Positions 6,034-13,579 of a stretch of DNA of 13,579 nucleotides are shown one piece after another. The position numbers and the translations under genes were made by a program. The DNA is from JBDSEG01 sp039920165 (lineage in GTDB: Bacteria; Pseudomonadota; Gammaproteobacteria; Burkholderiales; Burkholderiaceae_C): contig JBDSEG010000262.1 in NCBI GenBank assembly GCA_039920165.1, positions 1 through 13,579 of the forward strand, written 5' to 3'. Below the pieces are notes generated by a model, which worked only from the letters and a program-made list of their open reading frames with translations, searched no databases and was not told the origin of the DNA. Within the stretch, counting starts at the first letter, position 1; every line of letters starts with the position of its first letter.

Positions 6034-6867
6034 TCAGCGCGGCGAGGTCAGTCTCAGCGAGGGACGCTGCTCGCGCACCCGCTGCCAGGCGGCACGGGCA
6101 TCGGCGGTGTAGCCCGCAGCCTCCAGCGCGCCGGCGAACAGCACCCACTGCGCAACGGCGGCATCGGGCGATGGCTCCAGCGCGGCCCACTGCCGCCGCG
6201 TCGCCTCGTCGGCAACCGTGAAGGCGGCGTACACGCGCGAGCCGCTGCGCGGTCCGGATTGCACGTCGACAGACCAGGCGTAACTCATGCCCGGCTGCAG
6301 GGACTGCGCGGCCGGAATCTGCAGCACCGGTTGCTGCTGCGTCGTTTCGAGCACCGCCTGCCCCTGCGCAGTGGCGACCACCACGCGATAGCTCGAACCG
6401 GTGCCAGCGTCGGCCCAGCCGAGCGAACCGGGCGGCGCGAGCAGCCGCGTCGCGTCGGGCCAGGGTGAGAGGTCGACCGCGCCCGAGGCGCGCATCGCGG
6501 AGGCGCCGACGGCAATGCGCCCGCGCCCCGCCCCTAGCGGACGCAGCGCCAGCACCACCGTCGGGAGCGCGTGAGCGGGTGCCCCCTGCGATGTCTTTAC
6601 CGTATCGGCGCCCAGTTCCCATCGACCGGGGCCCCGCAACAGGAACTGGTGTCCGGTAGCGTCAAAAACCAGTGTCGCCGTCGATTCCGCCTTCAATACG
6701 ACGCTCTCGCCGGGCTCGATCGCGTCGAATAGTGCGAGGGTCGTTCGACCCTTGGCGCCGACGCGATCGGCATCGCCGACGATGTCGATCACGCGCGCGC
6801 CGGCCAGCGCCGACAGCTGCCAGAAGCACAGCGCTAGCGCGGCGAAAAGGCGTACCGAGGATGTCAT
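6034..6867 (-). CDS. FecR-like domain exported protein
   Basis: Predicted periplasmic or envelope protein of 277 residues. It has an N-terminal signal peptide (Met to about Ala22, ending Leu-Ser-Ala-Leu-Ala-Gly). A FecR-like beta domain follows at about 25-90: Gly-Asp-Ala at 31-33, Leu-Phe-Asp-Ala-Ile-Glu-Pro-Gly-Glu at 46-54, Leu-Arg-Gly-Pro-Gly-Arg-Trp-Glu-Leu at 77-85. Residues about 140-220 look like a fibronectin- or Ig-like sandwich. The last 50 contain an Ala-rich helical pair resembling a single TPR. The true start is ATG 6867, one base after the stop of the cyclase gene, with AGGGTGGA just upstream; extension to 6930 gives no signal peptide. FecR-like proteins are commonly encoded beside CHASE2 cyclases, so it may bind a ligand or the CHASE2 sensor. 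It has no transmembrane anti-sigma region, and no sigma factor is nearby. Confidence 0.78.
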   Translation of the reverse strand: MTSSVRLFAALALCFWQLSALAGARVIDIVGDADRVGAKGRTTLALFDAIEPGESVVLKAESTATLVFDATGHQFLLRGPGRWELGADTVKTSQGAPAHALPTVVLALRPLGAGRGRIAVGASAMRASGAVDLSPWPDATRLLAPPGSLGWADAGTGSSYRVVVATAQGQAVLETTQQQPVLQIPAAQSLQPGMSYAWSVDVQSGPRSGSRVYAAFTVADEATRRQWAALEPSPDAAVAQWVLFAGALEAAGYTADARAAWQRVREQRPSLRLTSPR

Positions 6868-6868
6868 T

Positions 6869-8683
6869 TCATTCCACCCTGGCCGGCGCCAGTTCCGGCC
6901 ATTCGATCGCACAGGCGGCCACTGGCGCATGGCCGCGCAGCTCGAGATCGCCCAGTGGGCGCAACGATGCTTCGCCCGGATTCAGCGAGCGCGCCGTTTC
7001 GGCGCAAACAACTGCCTGCGCGCTGAACACCTTGCACTGGTCCTGCAAGCGCGCCGCCACGTTGACGGCATCGCCGATGGCGGTGTAATCGTGGCGCAGT
7101 CGGCTGCCGATCTCGCCCGCGACCGCCGAGCCGCTGGCGATGCCGACACCCATCTCGAGTGCCGCGCGACCTTCTGCGGCAAGTGCACGGTTCAGCGCCG
7201 AGAGCGAGCGCACCATACCGGCCGCGGCGAGAACCGCGGCGCGGCCGGGATCGGCCAGGGGCTGGGGTGCGCCGAAGACCACCATGATGCCGTCGCCTCG
7301 GAAGTTGTCGACCATGCCGCCGTTTTCGTGGATCGGACCGATGATCGATTCGTAGTATCGGTTCAGCATCCCCACGGTGTCCAGGGCCGATTCGGTCTGG
7401 CCACGCGTCGTGAAGCCGCGTAGGTCGGCAAACAGGAAGGCCATCGTCCTCGGGCCGTCGGGTCGAGACGGGTCGAGTTCCCCGTCGATCATCCGGTCCA
7501 GCACCTGCGGGCTGACATAGCCGCCGAAGGTTGCGCGCAGTCGCCGCCGCTCGCGCAGCGCCAGAGTCGCTTCCAACGTCTTGCGCATCGACGTGGCCAG
7601 CAGCGCCGAGCGTATCGCAGCGAACGCCGGGAGGTAGGCGCCAAGATAGAGCAGGGAGGACGACAGCATCAGCACGCCCGCGACGACCGCGATGGTGAAG
7701 GCCAGCGTGCGACCATTGAGCGGCGTCACCCACCATAGCGCGGAACACAGCAGCGCCAGAGCGACGGGTATCGCCGCCGGCAGCTGCACGATAGCTCTAC
7801 GCGCCAGCAGCGTGCGGAGCGCCTGCGCGTGCACCAGCAAGCCTGGCGGGTCGACGCCGGGCGCTTCCCAGGCCGCCAGCGGCAGAGGGCTGGCGAGCCG
7901 GTCGGCATAGGCCAGCACGCTGCCGACGACGACTGGTCGGCCGCCCAACAGGATGCGCAGCGCATCGGAATCGCCGCGCCGGTGCGCTTCGAGCAGCCGG
8001 TGCATCGGTAGGTAGTCGAAGGGGGCGCCGAGCGCATAGTCGATCAGCGGCGGCGGGCTCCCATCGCCGGCGTGGCGCGCGCCGAGGGCGATGGCCAGGG
8101 CCTGCACCAGCGTCGGCGGTGCGGTGTCGCCGCCCTCGTCAGGCCAAAGTCGCCGAACCCGTCCGTCCGCATCGACAGGCACGAGTGCCAGCGCGAAGGA
8201 TCCCGCGCCAGCCACCGCCAGCAACGCCGGCATCACGGGTCGCGGCTCGCCGCCGGGGCCGATCGTCAGCGCGAACACCGTCGGCACACGTCCGACGAGG
8301 GACTTCACGCCGTGCAGCAATGCTGCGCTGCTGCCTGGCAGGATACCGTCGTAGGACCGCTCGGGCAGCGCGACATCGACCAGCACCGCGCGCGGGGCGG
8401 CTGCCGCGAAGGCCGCGAACAGTTCACCCAGCGGGCGGTGCCACAGCGCGAAGGGTTCCTCGATGGACCGGTAGCTGGCTTCGTCGATGCCGACGACAAC
8501 CGGATCGTCGGCTGGGGCGGCGGAATGCGGCCCGACGAGCCGGCGCAACAACTGCCATTGCGCGTCGAGCAGCGTCAGTTCCGCCTGCCGGATCGGGGGC
8601 AGGTATTCCAGCACGGCCGACACGAGCATTACTGCGACGAAGCCCACCCACAGCCGCCAGCGGCCGGCCCGCAACGGCCTCAC
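6869..8683 (-). CDS. CHASE2-domain class III adenylate/guanylate cyclase
   Basis: Inner-membrane sensor cyclase of 604 residues that would turn an extracytoplasmic signal into cAMP or cGMP. Order: TM helix (11-29), CHASE2 sensor (about 30-295), two or three TM helices (304-319 and 325-356), a linker with Gly-Gly-Tyr-Val-Ser-Pro (387-392), and the catalytic domain (412-590). Metal-binding Asp420 and Asp464 are present, as are Asn541 and Arg545 of Val-Asn-Val-Ala-Ala-Arg-Leu. The position before Phe-x-Gly-Asp-Gly, often the purine-selecting Lys, is Asn460; Thr534 occupies the second specificity position. GTG 8683 is chosen because its GTGA overlaps the CHAT stop by four bases, as at the MBL gene. 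An ATG at 8746 would add 21 Arg-rich residues and a 67-base overlap, and cannot be excluded. The stop is one base from the FecR-like start. Confidence 0.9.
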   Translation of the reverse strand: MRPLRAGRWRLWVGFVAVMLVSAVLEYLPPIRQAELTLLDAQWQLLRRLVGPHSAAPADDPVVVGIDEASYRSIEEPFALWHRPLGELFAAFAAAAPRAVLVDVALPERSYDGILPGSSAALLHGVKSLVGRVPTVFALTIGPGGEPRPVMPALLAVAGAGSFALALVPVDADGRVRRLWPDEGGDTAPPTLVQALAIALGARHAGDGSPPPLIDYALGAPFDYLPMHRLLEAHRRGDSDALRILLGGRPVVVGSVLAYADRLASPLPLAAWEAPGVDPPGLLVHAQALRTLLARRAIVQLPAAIPVALALLCSALWWVTPLNGRTLAFTIAVVAGVLMLSSSLLYLGAYLPAFAAIRSALLATSMRKTLEATLALRERRRLRATFGGYVSPQVLDRMIDGELDPSRPDGPRTMAFLFADLRGFTTRGQTESALDTVGMLNRYYESIIGPIHENGGMVDNFRGDGIMVVFGAPQPLADPGRAAVLAAAGMVRSLSALNRALAAEGRAALEMGVGIASGSAVAGEIGSRLRHDYTAIGDAVNVAARLQDQCKVFSAQAVVCAETARSLNPGEASLRPLGDLELRGHAPVAACAIEWPELAPARVE

Positions 8684-11600
8684 AGCCCGTAGACCACGAG
8701 GCCGGCCCAGGTCCGGGCGGGTACGCCGAGGCCGCGCGCAATCCATTTCCGCTGAGCCTGCGCCAGCGCCCGGGATGGCGGTAAACCGGCACGCACTCCC
8801 TGCATCACCTCGGCCATAAGTTTGGCGCTGACGTCGTCATCGATCGCCCACAGGGTCAGCATCGTCGACGTCGCCCCCGCTGCCAGCAGCACGTAGGGAA
8901 ACCCGAGCACCCCTTCGCCTTCAAGCGCGTTGCCGGTAGCCGTGTCGCACGCCGACATCACAACGAGCCGGCTGGTCAGCCCGAGCTGGCCGAACTCCGC
9001 CGCGGTGAGGTAGCCGTCGCCGGGGGCGAAGGGTGCGGGCGCTGCGAGCACCAGTGCGCTCGCCCACGGCTGGCGCTGCGAGATCACCCCGTGGGTCGCA
9101 AAGTGCAGCACGTCGTAGTCGCGCAGGCGCCCGTTGGCGGCGAGCTCCTGCAGCGCGGCTTCGGATGCAGCGCCATCCAGCAGCACCCTGGACTGCGGGA
9201 ACAGCCTGGCGACGGCGAGCCCCTCGCGCCGGCTCCCGGGCAACCGGGGCCAATCGACGGCGCCCGACTCGCCGAACCGCAGCAGGCCTAGCTCGGGTTC
9301 GATTGCGCTGGCACGGCGTTGGTGGGTCGCGCCGAGCGATGTACCCCGGTAGTCGGGGTCGGCGACGACGAGGACTCGGGTCGGCGTGCGGCCCTGCGAA
9401 CGCAGGCGCTGCGGCCGCAGCAGCGACAGCACGCCGAACGATTGCACCTGCGCGATCTCGTGACTTCGGACCAGCGGCGATCCCCGCCACGGCAAGGCGT
9501 CGAAGGGCAGCAGCGCCAGAGCCGGGTCGGGTGCGATCACGAGCCGCCGCGCCGCAGCCACCTGCGCCCGCAGCGGCTCGATCAGCCAGCGCGTCAGGAC
9601 AGCGCCGACTTCGTCTGCCGACGTCGCGCGGCGAGCGTCGGCGGAAGGGCGCAGCACGCCGACGACGACACGATCGCCAACCAGCCAGACCGGGGTGGAC
9701 GGCGGCCGATCCGGGTCGGCCATCAACCAAGCGCGCCAACCTTCGATCGCGTCGCGCAGCGAACCACCGATGTCGACCAGACTCGTCGTCATGGCCCCGT
9801 ACTCGTCGATGCCGATCGTGAGCAGTCGGCCATCCAGCACGGTGTAGGAGAGATAGAGGTCGCCGGTCTCGAGGACGCGAGAGGCCTGGGCGGGGTCCGC
9901 GCGCGGCACACCCAGCAGGGCCGCGTAACGAGGATCCGAAGCTGCGATGCGAGATCGTTCCAAGGCCAGTTGGTCGGCGGCACGGCGACGCTCGGCCTCG
10001 ATCGCGACCCGCGCCTCGTCGGAGGCCACTGCGATAGCTTCGTCGAGCACGCCAAGGCGTCCGGTCAGTGCGGCCAGGCGCGCCCGATCGTGCGCCGCCG
10101 TCGGCCCGGACCGGTCCGCCTGCTGAGACGCCAGCACCTCGAGCAGCGTGCGCGATCGCGCGAGTTCGGCAATACGAAATGCCTCGTCCCGCAGCCCGCT
10201 CGCCGCCGCATCGATCGCGAGCCGCTTGTATTGGGGTATCCACTCACGAAGGTACGCCTGTCGGACCGCCGGGCTGTCGTCCAGCGTCGTGCGTATAGCC
10301 TCGACGTCACGCACAATGAGTCGACGCTCGTCGAGCGCCGCTGCCCCTCGGCCGAGGGCGTCGAGCGCCTGCGCTCGTGACACGCGTGCCGCGAAGCGCT
10401 CGCGCCACAGCGAACCCGTCTCGATCGCGAATCCGGCCAGCGCCGCCTCGGCGTCGGCCAACGCGGCTGCCGGATCACCGAGCTGAACGAGCGCTTGTGC
10501 GCGCTCGACTAGCGGGGCGCGCGTCAACGGGTGGTCGGAGCCGAACGCCACGCGGCGGCGCTGGATCGACGCATCCAGAAGCGCCAGAGCCTTGCCCGGC
10601 TGGCCGGTGGCGAGCCAAGCGGATGCCAGCAGGCGCTCGGACAGCAGCCTGGGGTGCGGAAGATCGGCGTCGGCGCCATCACCGTAGGCGTCAACGATCG
10701 TCTGCAGCGGGGCGATGGCTTGGGACGGCCGACCGTCGTTCAGGTAGGCCACCGCCAGATCCTGCAAGAGCGCCCCGATCCACCTGTTGCGCGCGCCATG
10801 AACCGGCAAGCCGTTCGCCACCGCCTTCTCCAAGCGCCGGACGCCCTCTTCGAATCGGCCGACCAGGAGCAGCGCCGACGCGTACTTCGCCTCGGCGCCG
10901 AGACGCCGCACGTCGGTGGGCGGCCCCATCCCTGCGTATCCCTGGACGACCCGCCCCGCCTCGTCGAGAGCGCACCGGGTGTCGCCGAGCCAAAGGCAGA
11001 CGGTCGACAGGCTGTCGCGCGCCTGCAGCGTCCGGTCGTCGTCCTCACCGTAGCGGCGCACCAGCAACGGCAGCACCGCGAGCAGGTCGGTTTGCGCCTG
11101 CGCCGGGCGCCCCCCCTCCAGCCGGACCTGGGCGAGCAGCACGTTCAGCGCGATCACTTCGGGGTCGTCGTCGGCCCGGCCTTCGCGGGCATCGCGCAGC
11201 GTGATTTCGGATTCTCGGATCGCCGTCTCGAGGTGCCCCGATGCCATCGCCACGATTGCCACGCCGCGGCGCGCGCGCAGGGGGTAGGGGTGGCGGGGCC
11301 CCAAAGTCCTGCCGAAAATTTTTGCGGCCTCGGCGTACGCCTGGCGTGCCTCGCTGAAGCTGCCAGCCTCGTATGCCATGGCGGCGACACTGAGCCTGGC
11401 GAGGTTGGTTTCGGCGTCGTCGTTGCCCAGCAATGCCCGACGCCGCTCGAACACCTCGGTCGCCATCACCCGCGCGCGCGCCGGCTGGCCAGAGTCGTTC
11501 TGCACCCAGGCCTGGTAGAGCTGGGCGCGCAGCCGGTCCGCCAGCGGCGCGCCGGCCGCGGCGAGCTCCGTGTCCAGCCCTTCGAGCACTCGACCGGCAT

Positions 11601-12027
11601 CGTCCGTTCGTCCGGCGAGGACCATCAACGCGCCGAGGTCGATGCGCACGCGCAGCGCCGGCGCCCGCACGTCGTCGCTTAGGGGCAATTGCGCCTGCAG
11701 GTCGATGACGGTGCTGATCGCCGGCAACTCGGCCTCCAGCGTCGAAAGCCGGGCCAAGGCTTCGAGTGCCGCCCAGCGGTCGACGGCGGGGAGTGTCGGG
11801 TCGGCCGCGGCCAGTGCGAAGGGCGCTCGGCAGGCGCCGGCCAGCTCGACGTCGCCACGGCCGAAGCTGTCGACGGCGGCCGTGGCCAGGTTCACCCAAT
11901 CGGTGCGTTCGGCGGCGGCGCGCTCACAACGTGCTGCGACGGAACCGGACGGAGCGCCCAGCGGCTGCGCAGCGACAGCTGACCAGGCCACAACGCTCCC
12001 GAGCAACCAGGCCCGGCGCAAGGACAA
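8680..12027 (-). CDS. Secreted TPR-CHAT domain protease (caspase-like)
   Basis: Large exported protein of 1115 residues. A signal peptide (two Arg, hydrophobic core, Ala-Val-Ala-Ala near residue 20) is followed by tetratricopeptide-like helical repeats over about 80-600. A charged helical stretch follows (about 620-720; Ser-Arg-Thr-Leu-Leu-Glu-Val-Leu at its start), then the CHAT peptidase domain (about 725-1112). The catalytic dyad is intact: His979 in His-Phe-Ala-Thr-His-Gly and Cys1027 in Ser-Ala-Cys-Asp-Thr-Ala. CHAT proteins belong to the caspase/separase clan and are often controlled through their TPR partners. The start is TTG at 12027: an in-frame TAG at 12033-12031 blocks extension, and GAGG lies six bases upstream. 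This is the first gene of the tight operon, 66 bases after a PEP-CTERM gene. The substrate is unknown; neighbouring surface or FecR-like proteins are candidates. Confidence 0.9.
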   Translation of the reverse strand: MSLRRAWLLGSVVAWSAVAAQPLGAPSGSVAARCERAAAERTDWVNLATAAVDSFGRGDVELAGACRAPFALAAADPTLPAVDRWAALEALARLSTLEAELPAISTVIDLQAQLPLSDDVRAPALRVRIDLGALMVLAGRTDDAGRVLEGLDTELAAAGAPLADRLRAQLYQAWVQNDSGQPARARVMATEVFERRRALLGNDDAETNLARLSVAAMAYEAGSFSEARQAYAEAAKIFGRTLGPRHPYPLRARRGVAIVAMASGHLETAIRESEITLRDAREGRADDDPEVIALNVLLAQVRLEGGRPAQAQTDLLAVLPLLVRRYGEDDDRTLQARDSLSTVCLWLGDTRCALDEAGRVVQGYAGMGPPTDVRRLGAEAKYASALLLVGRFEEGVRRLEKAVANGLPVHGARNRWIGALLQDLAVAYLNDGRPSQAIAPLQTIVDAYGDGADADLPHPRLLSERLLASAWLATGQPGKALALLDASIQRRRVAFGSDHPLTRAPLVERAQALVQLGDPAAALADAEAALAGFAIETGSLWRERFAARVSRAQALDALGRGAAALDERRLIVRDVEAIRTTLDDSPAVRQAYLREWIPQYKRLAIDAAASGLRDEAFRIAELARSRTLLEVLASQQADRSGPTAAHDRARLAALTGRLGVLDEAIAVASDEARVAIEAERRRAADQLALERSRIAASDPRYAALLGVPRADPAQASRVLETGDLYLSYTVLDGRLLTIGIDEYGAMTTSLVDIGGSLRDAIEGWRAWLMADPDRPPSTPVWLVGDRVVVGVLRPSADARRATSADEVGAVLTRWLIEPLRAQVAAARRLVIAPDPALALLPFDALPWRGSPLVRSHEIAQVQSFGVLSLLRPQRLRSQGRTPTRVLVVADPDYRGTSLGATHQRRASAIEPELGLLRFGESGAVDWPRLPGSRREGLAVARLFPQSRVLLDGAASEAALQELAANGRLRDYDVLHFATHGVISQRQPWASALVLAAPAPFAPGDGYLTAAEFGQLGLTSRLVVMSACDTATGNALEGEGVLGFPYVLLAAGATSTMLTLWAIDDDVSAKLMAEVMQGVRAGLPPSRALAQAQRKWIARGLGVPARTWAGLVVYGL

Positions 12028-12039
12028 GGGCTACCTCAT

Positions 12040-12087
12040 GCCGGCGGCTCTGTGTCGGCAGGCGCCGGTGTCAGGGGAGCCGCCGGC
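12040..12087 (-). other. Intergenic stem-loop between the PEP-CTERM and CHAT genes
   Basis: A perfect 10-bp inverted repeat, GCCGGCGGCT (12040-12049) and AGCCGCCGGC (12078-12087), encloses a 28-base loop that can itself pair partly. It fills most of the gap before the CHAT ribosome site, whose GAGG begins three bases past the stem. There is no U tract, so a simple intrinsic terminator is unlikely. It could act as an attenuator or RNA-stability element, or be a chance GC-rich palindrome. Confidence 0.45.
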
Positions 12088-12093
12088 CGGATC

Positions 12094-12981
12094 TCAACGG
12101 GGGGTCGAGCGCCGGCGACGCGCCGTCCACAAGGCCGTGAACGCAACGGCCGCGAGCAGCAGGGACCCGGGTTCTGGTATTTGCTCGACACCGGCGAACG
12201 AACCGCCGCCGCCACTGGATGCGGGCTGGTACGACGTCACCCTGAAGCTGCGGTCGAAGCTGTCCCGGGTGACATCGATGCCGAGGGCAGGATCGACGAA
12301 GACCTGCGAAGCCGGTAAGTTGCTGGCATCGAGGAACACGAGGGCACCGAGGTTGACCAGCGAGTAGAGGTAATCGATGTTGCCGAAATCCGGAAAAGTA
12401 TCGGCGTCAGGGCCGTCGGACCCGGACCAGTCGAACAGACCTACGTAATAGGCGATGCCCTGGCCCACGATCGGCGCTGGCGGCGCCTTGTTGGAGCATG
12501 TGTCAATGCCGGCAGGCAAAGGTGCAAAGACGCATGAATAGATCGACTCGGGCGTGATGAACTGCGCCGTGATCGACGACGCGATCGACGGATACATCGT
12601 CTGCAGGCTGGCAACGATGCCGTCGAACTGGCTCGTCTGAGCGCTCGGCACGATGAAGTTCAGCTGGATCGACGTGAGTCCGCTCAACGTCTGAAAGTAG
12701 TTCTGGAAACCCGTAAGCGCCTCATCCTTCGGCGGCCGCGGCCCCGTCACGCCGTAGGGGTCGTAGTGAACCGTGACCACCGGCGGCCCCGAGCTTTCGG
12801 CAGGCGGCAGGTACGCGCCCAGGCCGATGGACAACGGCGCGGGAAGCCGGATGTCGTTGAGCCCCAGTTCCAGTCTCGGATCGCCGCCGATCATGAGGCC
12901 GGCGTTCGCCGCCGCACTCGCCACGACCCACATGCAGGCAGCCAGAGTGCGTGCAACCGAGGACTGGGTCAAAACATTCAT
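12094..12981 (-). CDS. PEP-CTERM sorting-domain protein
   Basis: Predicted exosortase substrate of 295 residues, exported and anchored through its C-terminus. The signal peptide covers about residues 1-27 (hydrophobic core, Ala-Ala-Ala-Asn-Ala-Gly). A long Pro/Ser/Asp-rich body has no recognised domain, and Cys150 and Cys162 may pair. A Gly/Ser linker (256-262) leads to Ile-Pro-Glu-Pro-Gly-Ser (268-273), a hydrophobic segment (273-286) and four Arg (288-291): a textbook PEP-CTERM signal. The ATG at 12981 is chosen over an in-frame start at 13011 because GGGAG (12991-12987) sits five bases upstream and the signal peptide then begins properly. It is encoded just before the CHAT gene in the same direction, so it may be co-expressed with the protease or be its target. 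Confidence 0.9.
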   Translation of the reverse strand: MNVLTQSSVARTLAACMWVVASAAANAGLMIGGDPRLELGLNDIRLPAPLSIGLGAYLPPAESSGPPVVTVHYDPYGVTGPRPPKDEALTGFQNYFQTLSGLTSIQLNFIVPSAQTSQFDGIVASLQTMYPSIASSITAQFITPESIYSCVFAPLPAGIDTCSNKAPPAPIVGQGIAYYVGLFDWSGSDGPDADTFPDFGNIDYLYSLVNLGALVFLDASNLPASQVFVDPALGIDVTRDSFDRSFRVTSYQPASSGGGGSFAGVEQIPEPGSLLLAAVAFTALWTARRRRSTPR

Positions 12982-13031
12982 GCGAACTCCCGATGGTGTA
13001 GCCGAAGCCACTCGACACTCTCAATCGATGC

Positions 13032-13060
13032 ATGCTAAACCCGGCAAGCTTCCCGCGCAA
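13032..13060 (-). promoter_or_regulatory. Weak sigma-70-like promoter candidate before the PEP-CTERM/CHAT block
   Basis: On the - strand, TTGCGC (13060-13055) and TAGCAT (13037-13032) are separated by 17 bases and lie about 50 bases before the ATG at 12981. They match consensus at 3 and 4 of 6 positions. This is the best pair found in that gap, but it is weak. No sigma-54 site with correct spacing was seen here. Confidence 0.22.
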
Positions 13061-13365
13061 TGCAGATCGCACCATGAACTACGGAAAAGTGCAGCCGCGG
13101 AGGTGAATCCGACCTCGACAAACCGCCGCAGTCAGGGGCGCCACGCTGCAGGCAGGCGCCGATCGATCGCCGGCAAGCCTGCCTTTGCGGGGGCCGGCGG
13201 ATACCGCCTGAACAGATGAAGCCGTCCGGGCTGCCCTAAACATCGCCAAGCCGGAAGAAGGGGGTCGAAACTCAGGACTGCGATGGCAACACTGGCAAGT
13301 CAGCTCCCCCTAGAACGGCGCCGCATCGCCGGTCGGACTCGGCCAGGTCCTTGAAAGGCGGCGAG

Positions 13366-13400
13366 GCGACAGGCGACATGCGACAGGCGACAGGCGACCA
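13366..13400. repeat. 7-bp tandem repeat, five units
   Basis: Five consecutive heptamers read GCGACAG, GCGACAT, GCGACAG, GCGACAG and GCGACCA. The array lies just past the natural end of the LivF-like relic. It is short enough to have arisen by replication slippage. Confidence 0.85.
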
Positions 13401-13414
13401 CGTTGCCTGGACTG

Positions 13415-13579
13415 CCCTCATTTCCCCCATAGATCGCCCGCACCCCTTTGGGGTCGCTCAGCAGCGCCTTGGCGTTCCGGTCGTCGTGATCTGGCCCGAC
13501 TCCATAACGTAGCCGCGGTTCGCCAGGCCGAGCGCGCGGCGCTTGCGCTCCAGAAGGCGTAGCCGATGTTCGTGTCGTT
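13415..13579 (-). pseudogene. C-terminal relic of a LivF-like branched-chain amino acid ABC transporter ATPase
   Basis: On the - strand, entering from the window edge, one frame reads Arg-Arg-Ala-Leu-Gly-Leu-Ala-x-Arg-Gly-Tyr-Val-Met-Glu-Ser-Gly-Gln-Ile and then meets TGA at 13460-13458. A second frame resumes at once with Ala-Lys-Ala-Leu-Leu-Ser-Asp-Pro-Lys and Arg-Ala-Ile-Tyr. Together these reproduce the C-terminus of LivF (signature Ala-Asp-Arg-Ala-Tyr-Val-Leu-Glu-x-Gly, then a Leu-Leu-x-Asp-Pro-x-Val-x-x-x-Tyr-Leu-Gly end). A frameshift within about 13461-13480 separates them. The second frame also runs past the expected end through the heptamer repeats. The Walker motifs lie outside the window, so the state of the rest is unknown. 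Confidence 0.6.

Larger units (their letters stand above)
13012..13414. other. Non-coding gap with an inverted repeat; no gene seen
   Basis: About 400 bases lie between the PEP-CTERM start and the LivF-like relic. Short open frames exist on both strands but lack ribosome sites and recognisable motifs. An 8-bp inverted repeat, AGGCAGGC (13150-13157) and GCCTGCCT (13177-13184), could form a hairpin; it has no clear T run, so a terminator role is doubtful. A tandem repeat lies at 13366-13400. Confidence 0.5.

Noticed and set aside
8684..8746. Upstream ATG for the cyclase at 8746
   Set aside because: Not fully excluded, but it adds an Arg-rich stretch inside the CHAT gene; the GTGA overlap at 8683 fits the operon pattern better.
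9319..11682. Two long + strand open frames (about 9319-10380 and 10531-11682) opposite the CHAT gene
   Set aside because: Arg/Gly/His/Gln-rich translations with no recognisable domain, lying antisense to an intact CHAT protease; GC-driven shadows.
412..13579. Second copy of the tRNA-Ser 3' end as an island attachment site
   Set aside because: No convincing repeat of the T-arm and acceptor sequence was seen by eye elsewhere in the window.
1..13579. CRISPR array
   Set aside because: No regularly spaced repeats of 20-40 bases; the only array is the heptamer tandem at 13366-13400.

Overview
The window is about 13.6 kb of GC-rich bacterial DNA. It carries two PEP-CTERM (exosortase-sorted) proteins, a sigma-54-like promoter, and class III cyclase and CHAT genes. 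This suits a high-GC Gram-negative, most likely a beta- or gammaproteobacterium; nothing here fixes the genus. No exosortase gene is present in the window.

Left part (1-2640, mostly + strand) is an accessory or decaying zone. It starts with the tail of an unidentified gene. Next comes an intact tRNA-Ser(CGA) with a perfect TATAAT box. Directly behind it is a short relic that resembles the N-terminal arm-binding domain of a tRNA-targeting tyrosine integrase. A PEP-CTERM gene with a good sigma-54-type promoter follows; it is visibly lower in GC than the rest and has an abnormal C-terminal tail. Then come two relics: an N-terminal scrap of a DNA polymerase sliding clamp (dnaN-like, + strand) and a heavily frameshifted IS21-type istB ATPase (- strand). 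The picture is an old integration site at a tRNA gene.

Central and right part (2643-12981) is a compact block of seven - strand genes. In transcription order they are: a PEP-CTERM surface protein; a secreted TPR-CHAT (caspase-like) protease; a CHASE2 adenylate/guanylate cyclase; a FecR-like exported protein; a stand-alone cyclic-nucleotide-binding (CNBD) protein; an MBL-fold metallohydrolase; and a SulP-family transporter with C-terminal STAS and CNBD domains. From CHAT to SulP the genes overlap or are 1-10 bases apart, so they very probably form one transcript. I read this as an envelope-to-cytoplasm second-messenger circuit. Extracytoplasmic components (CHAT, FecR-like, CHASE2) would control a membrane cyclase, and the nucleotide would be read by two CNBD outputs, one of them fused to an anion transporter. 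The parts are recognised families; the circuit is inference.

The right edge (13012-13579) has a promoter-like region, a 7-bp tandem repeat, and a frameshifted relic of a branched-chain amino acid ABC transporter ATPase (LivF-like, - strand). The operon is therefore flanked by decayed DNA on both sides.
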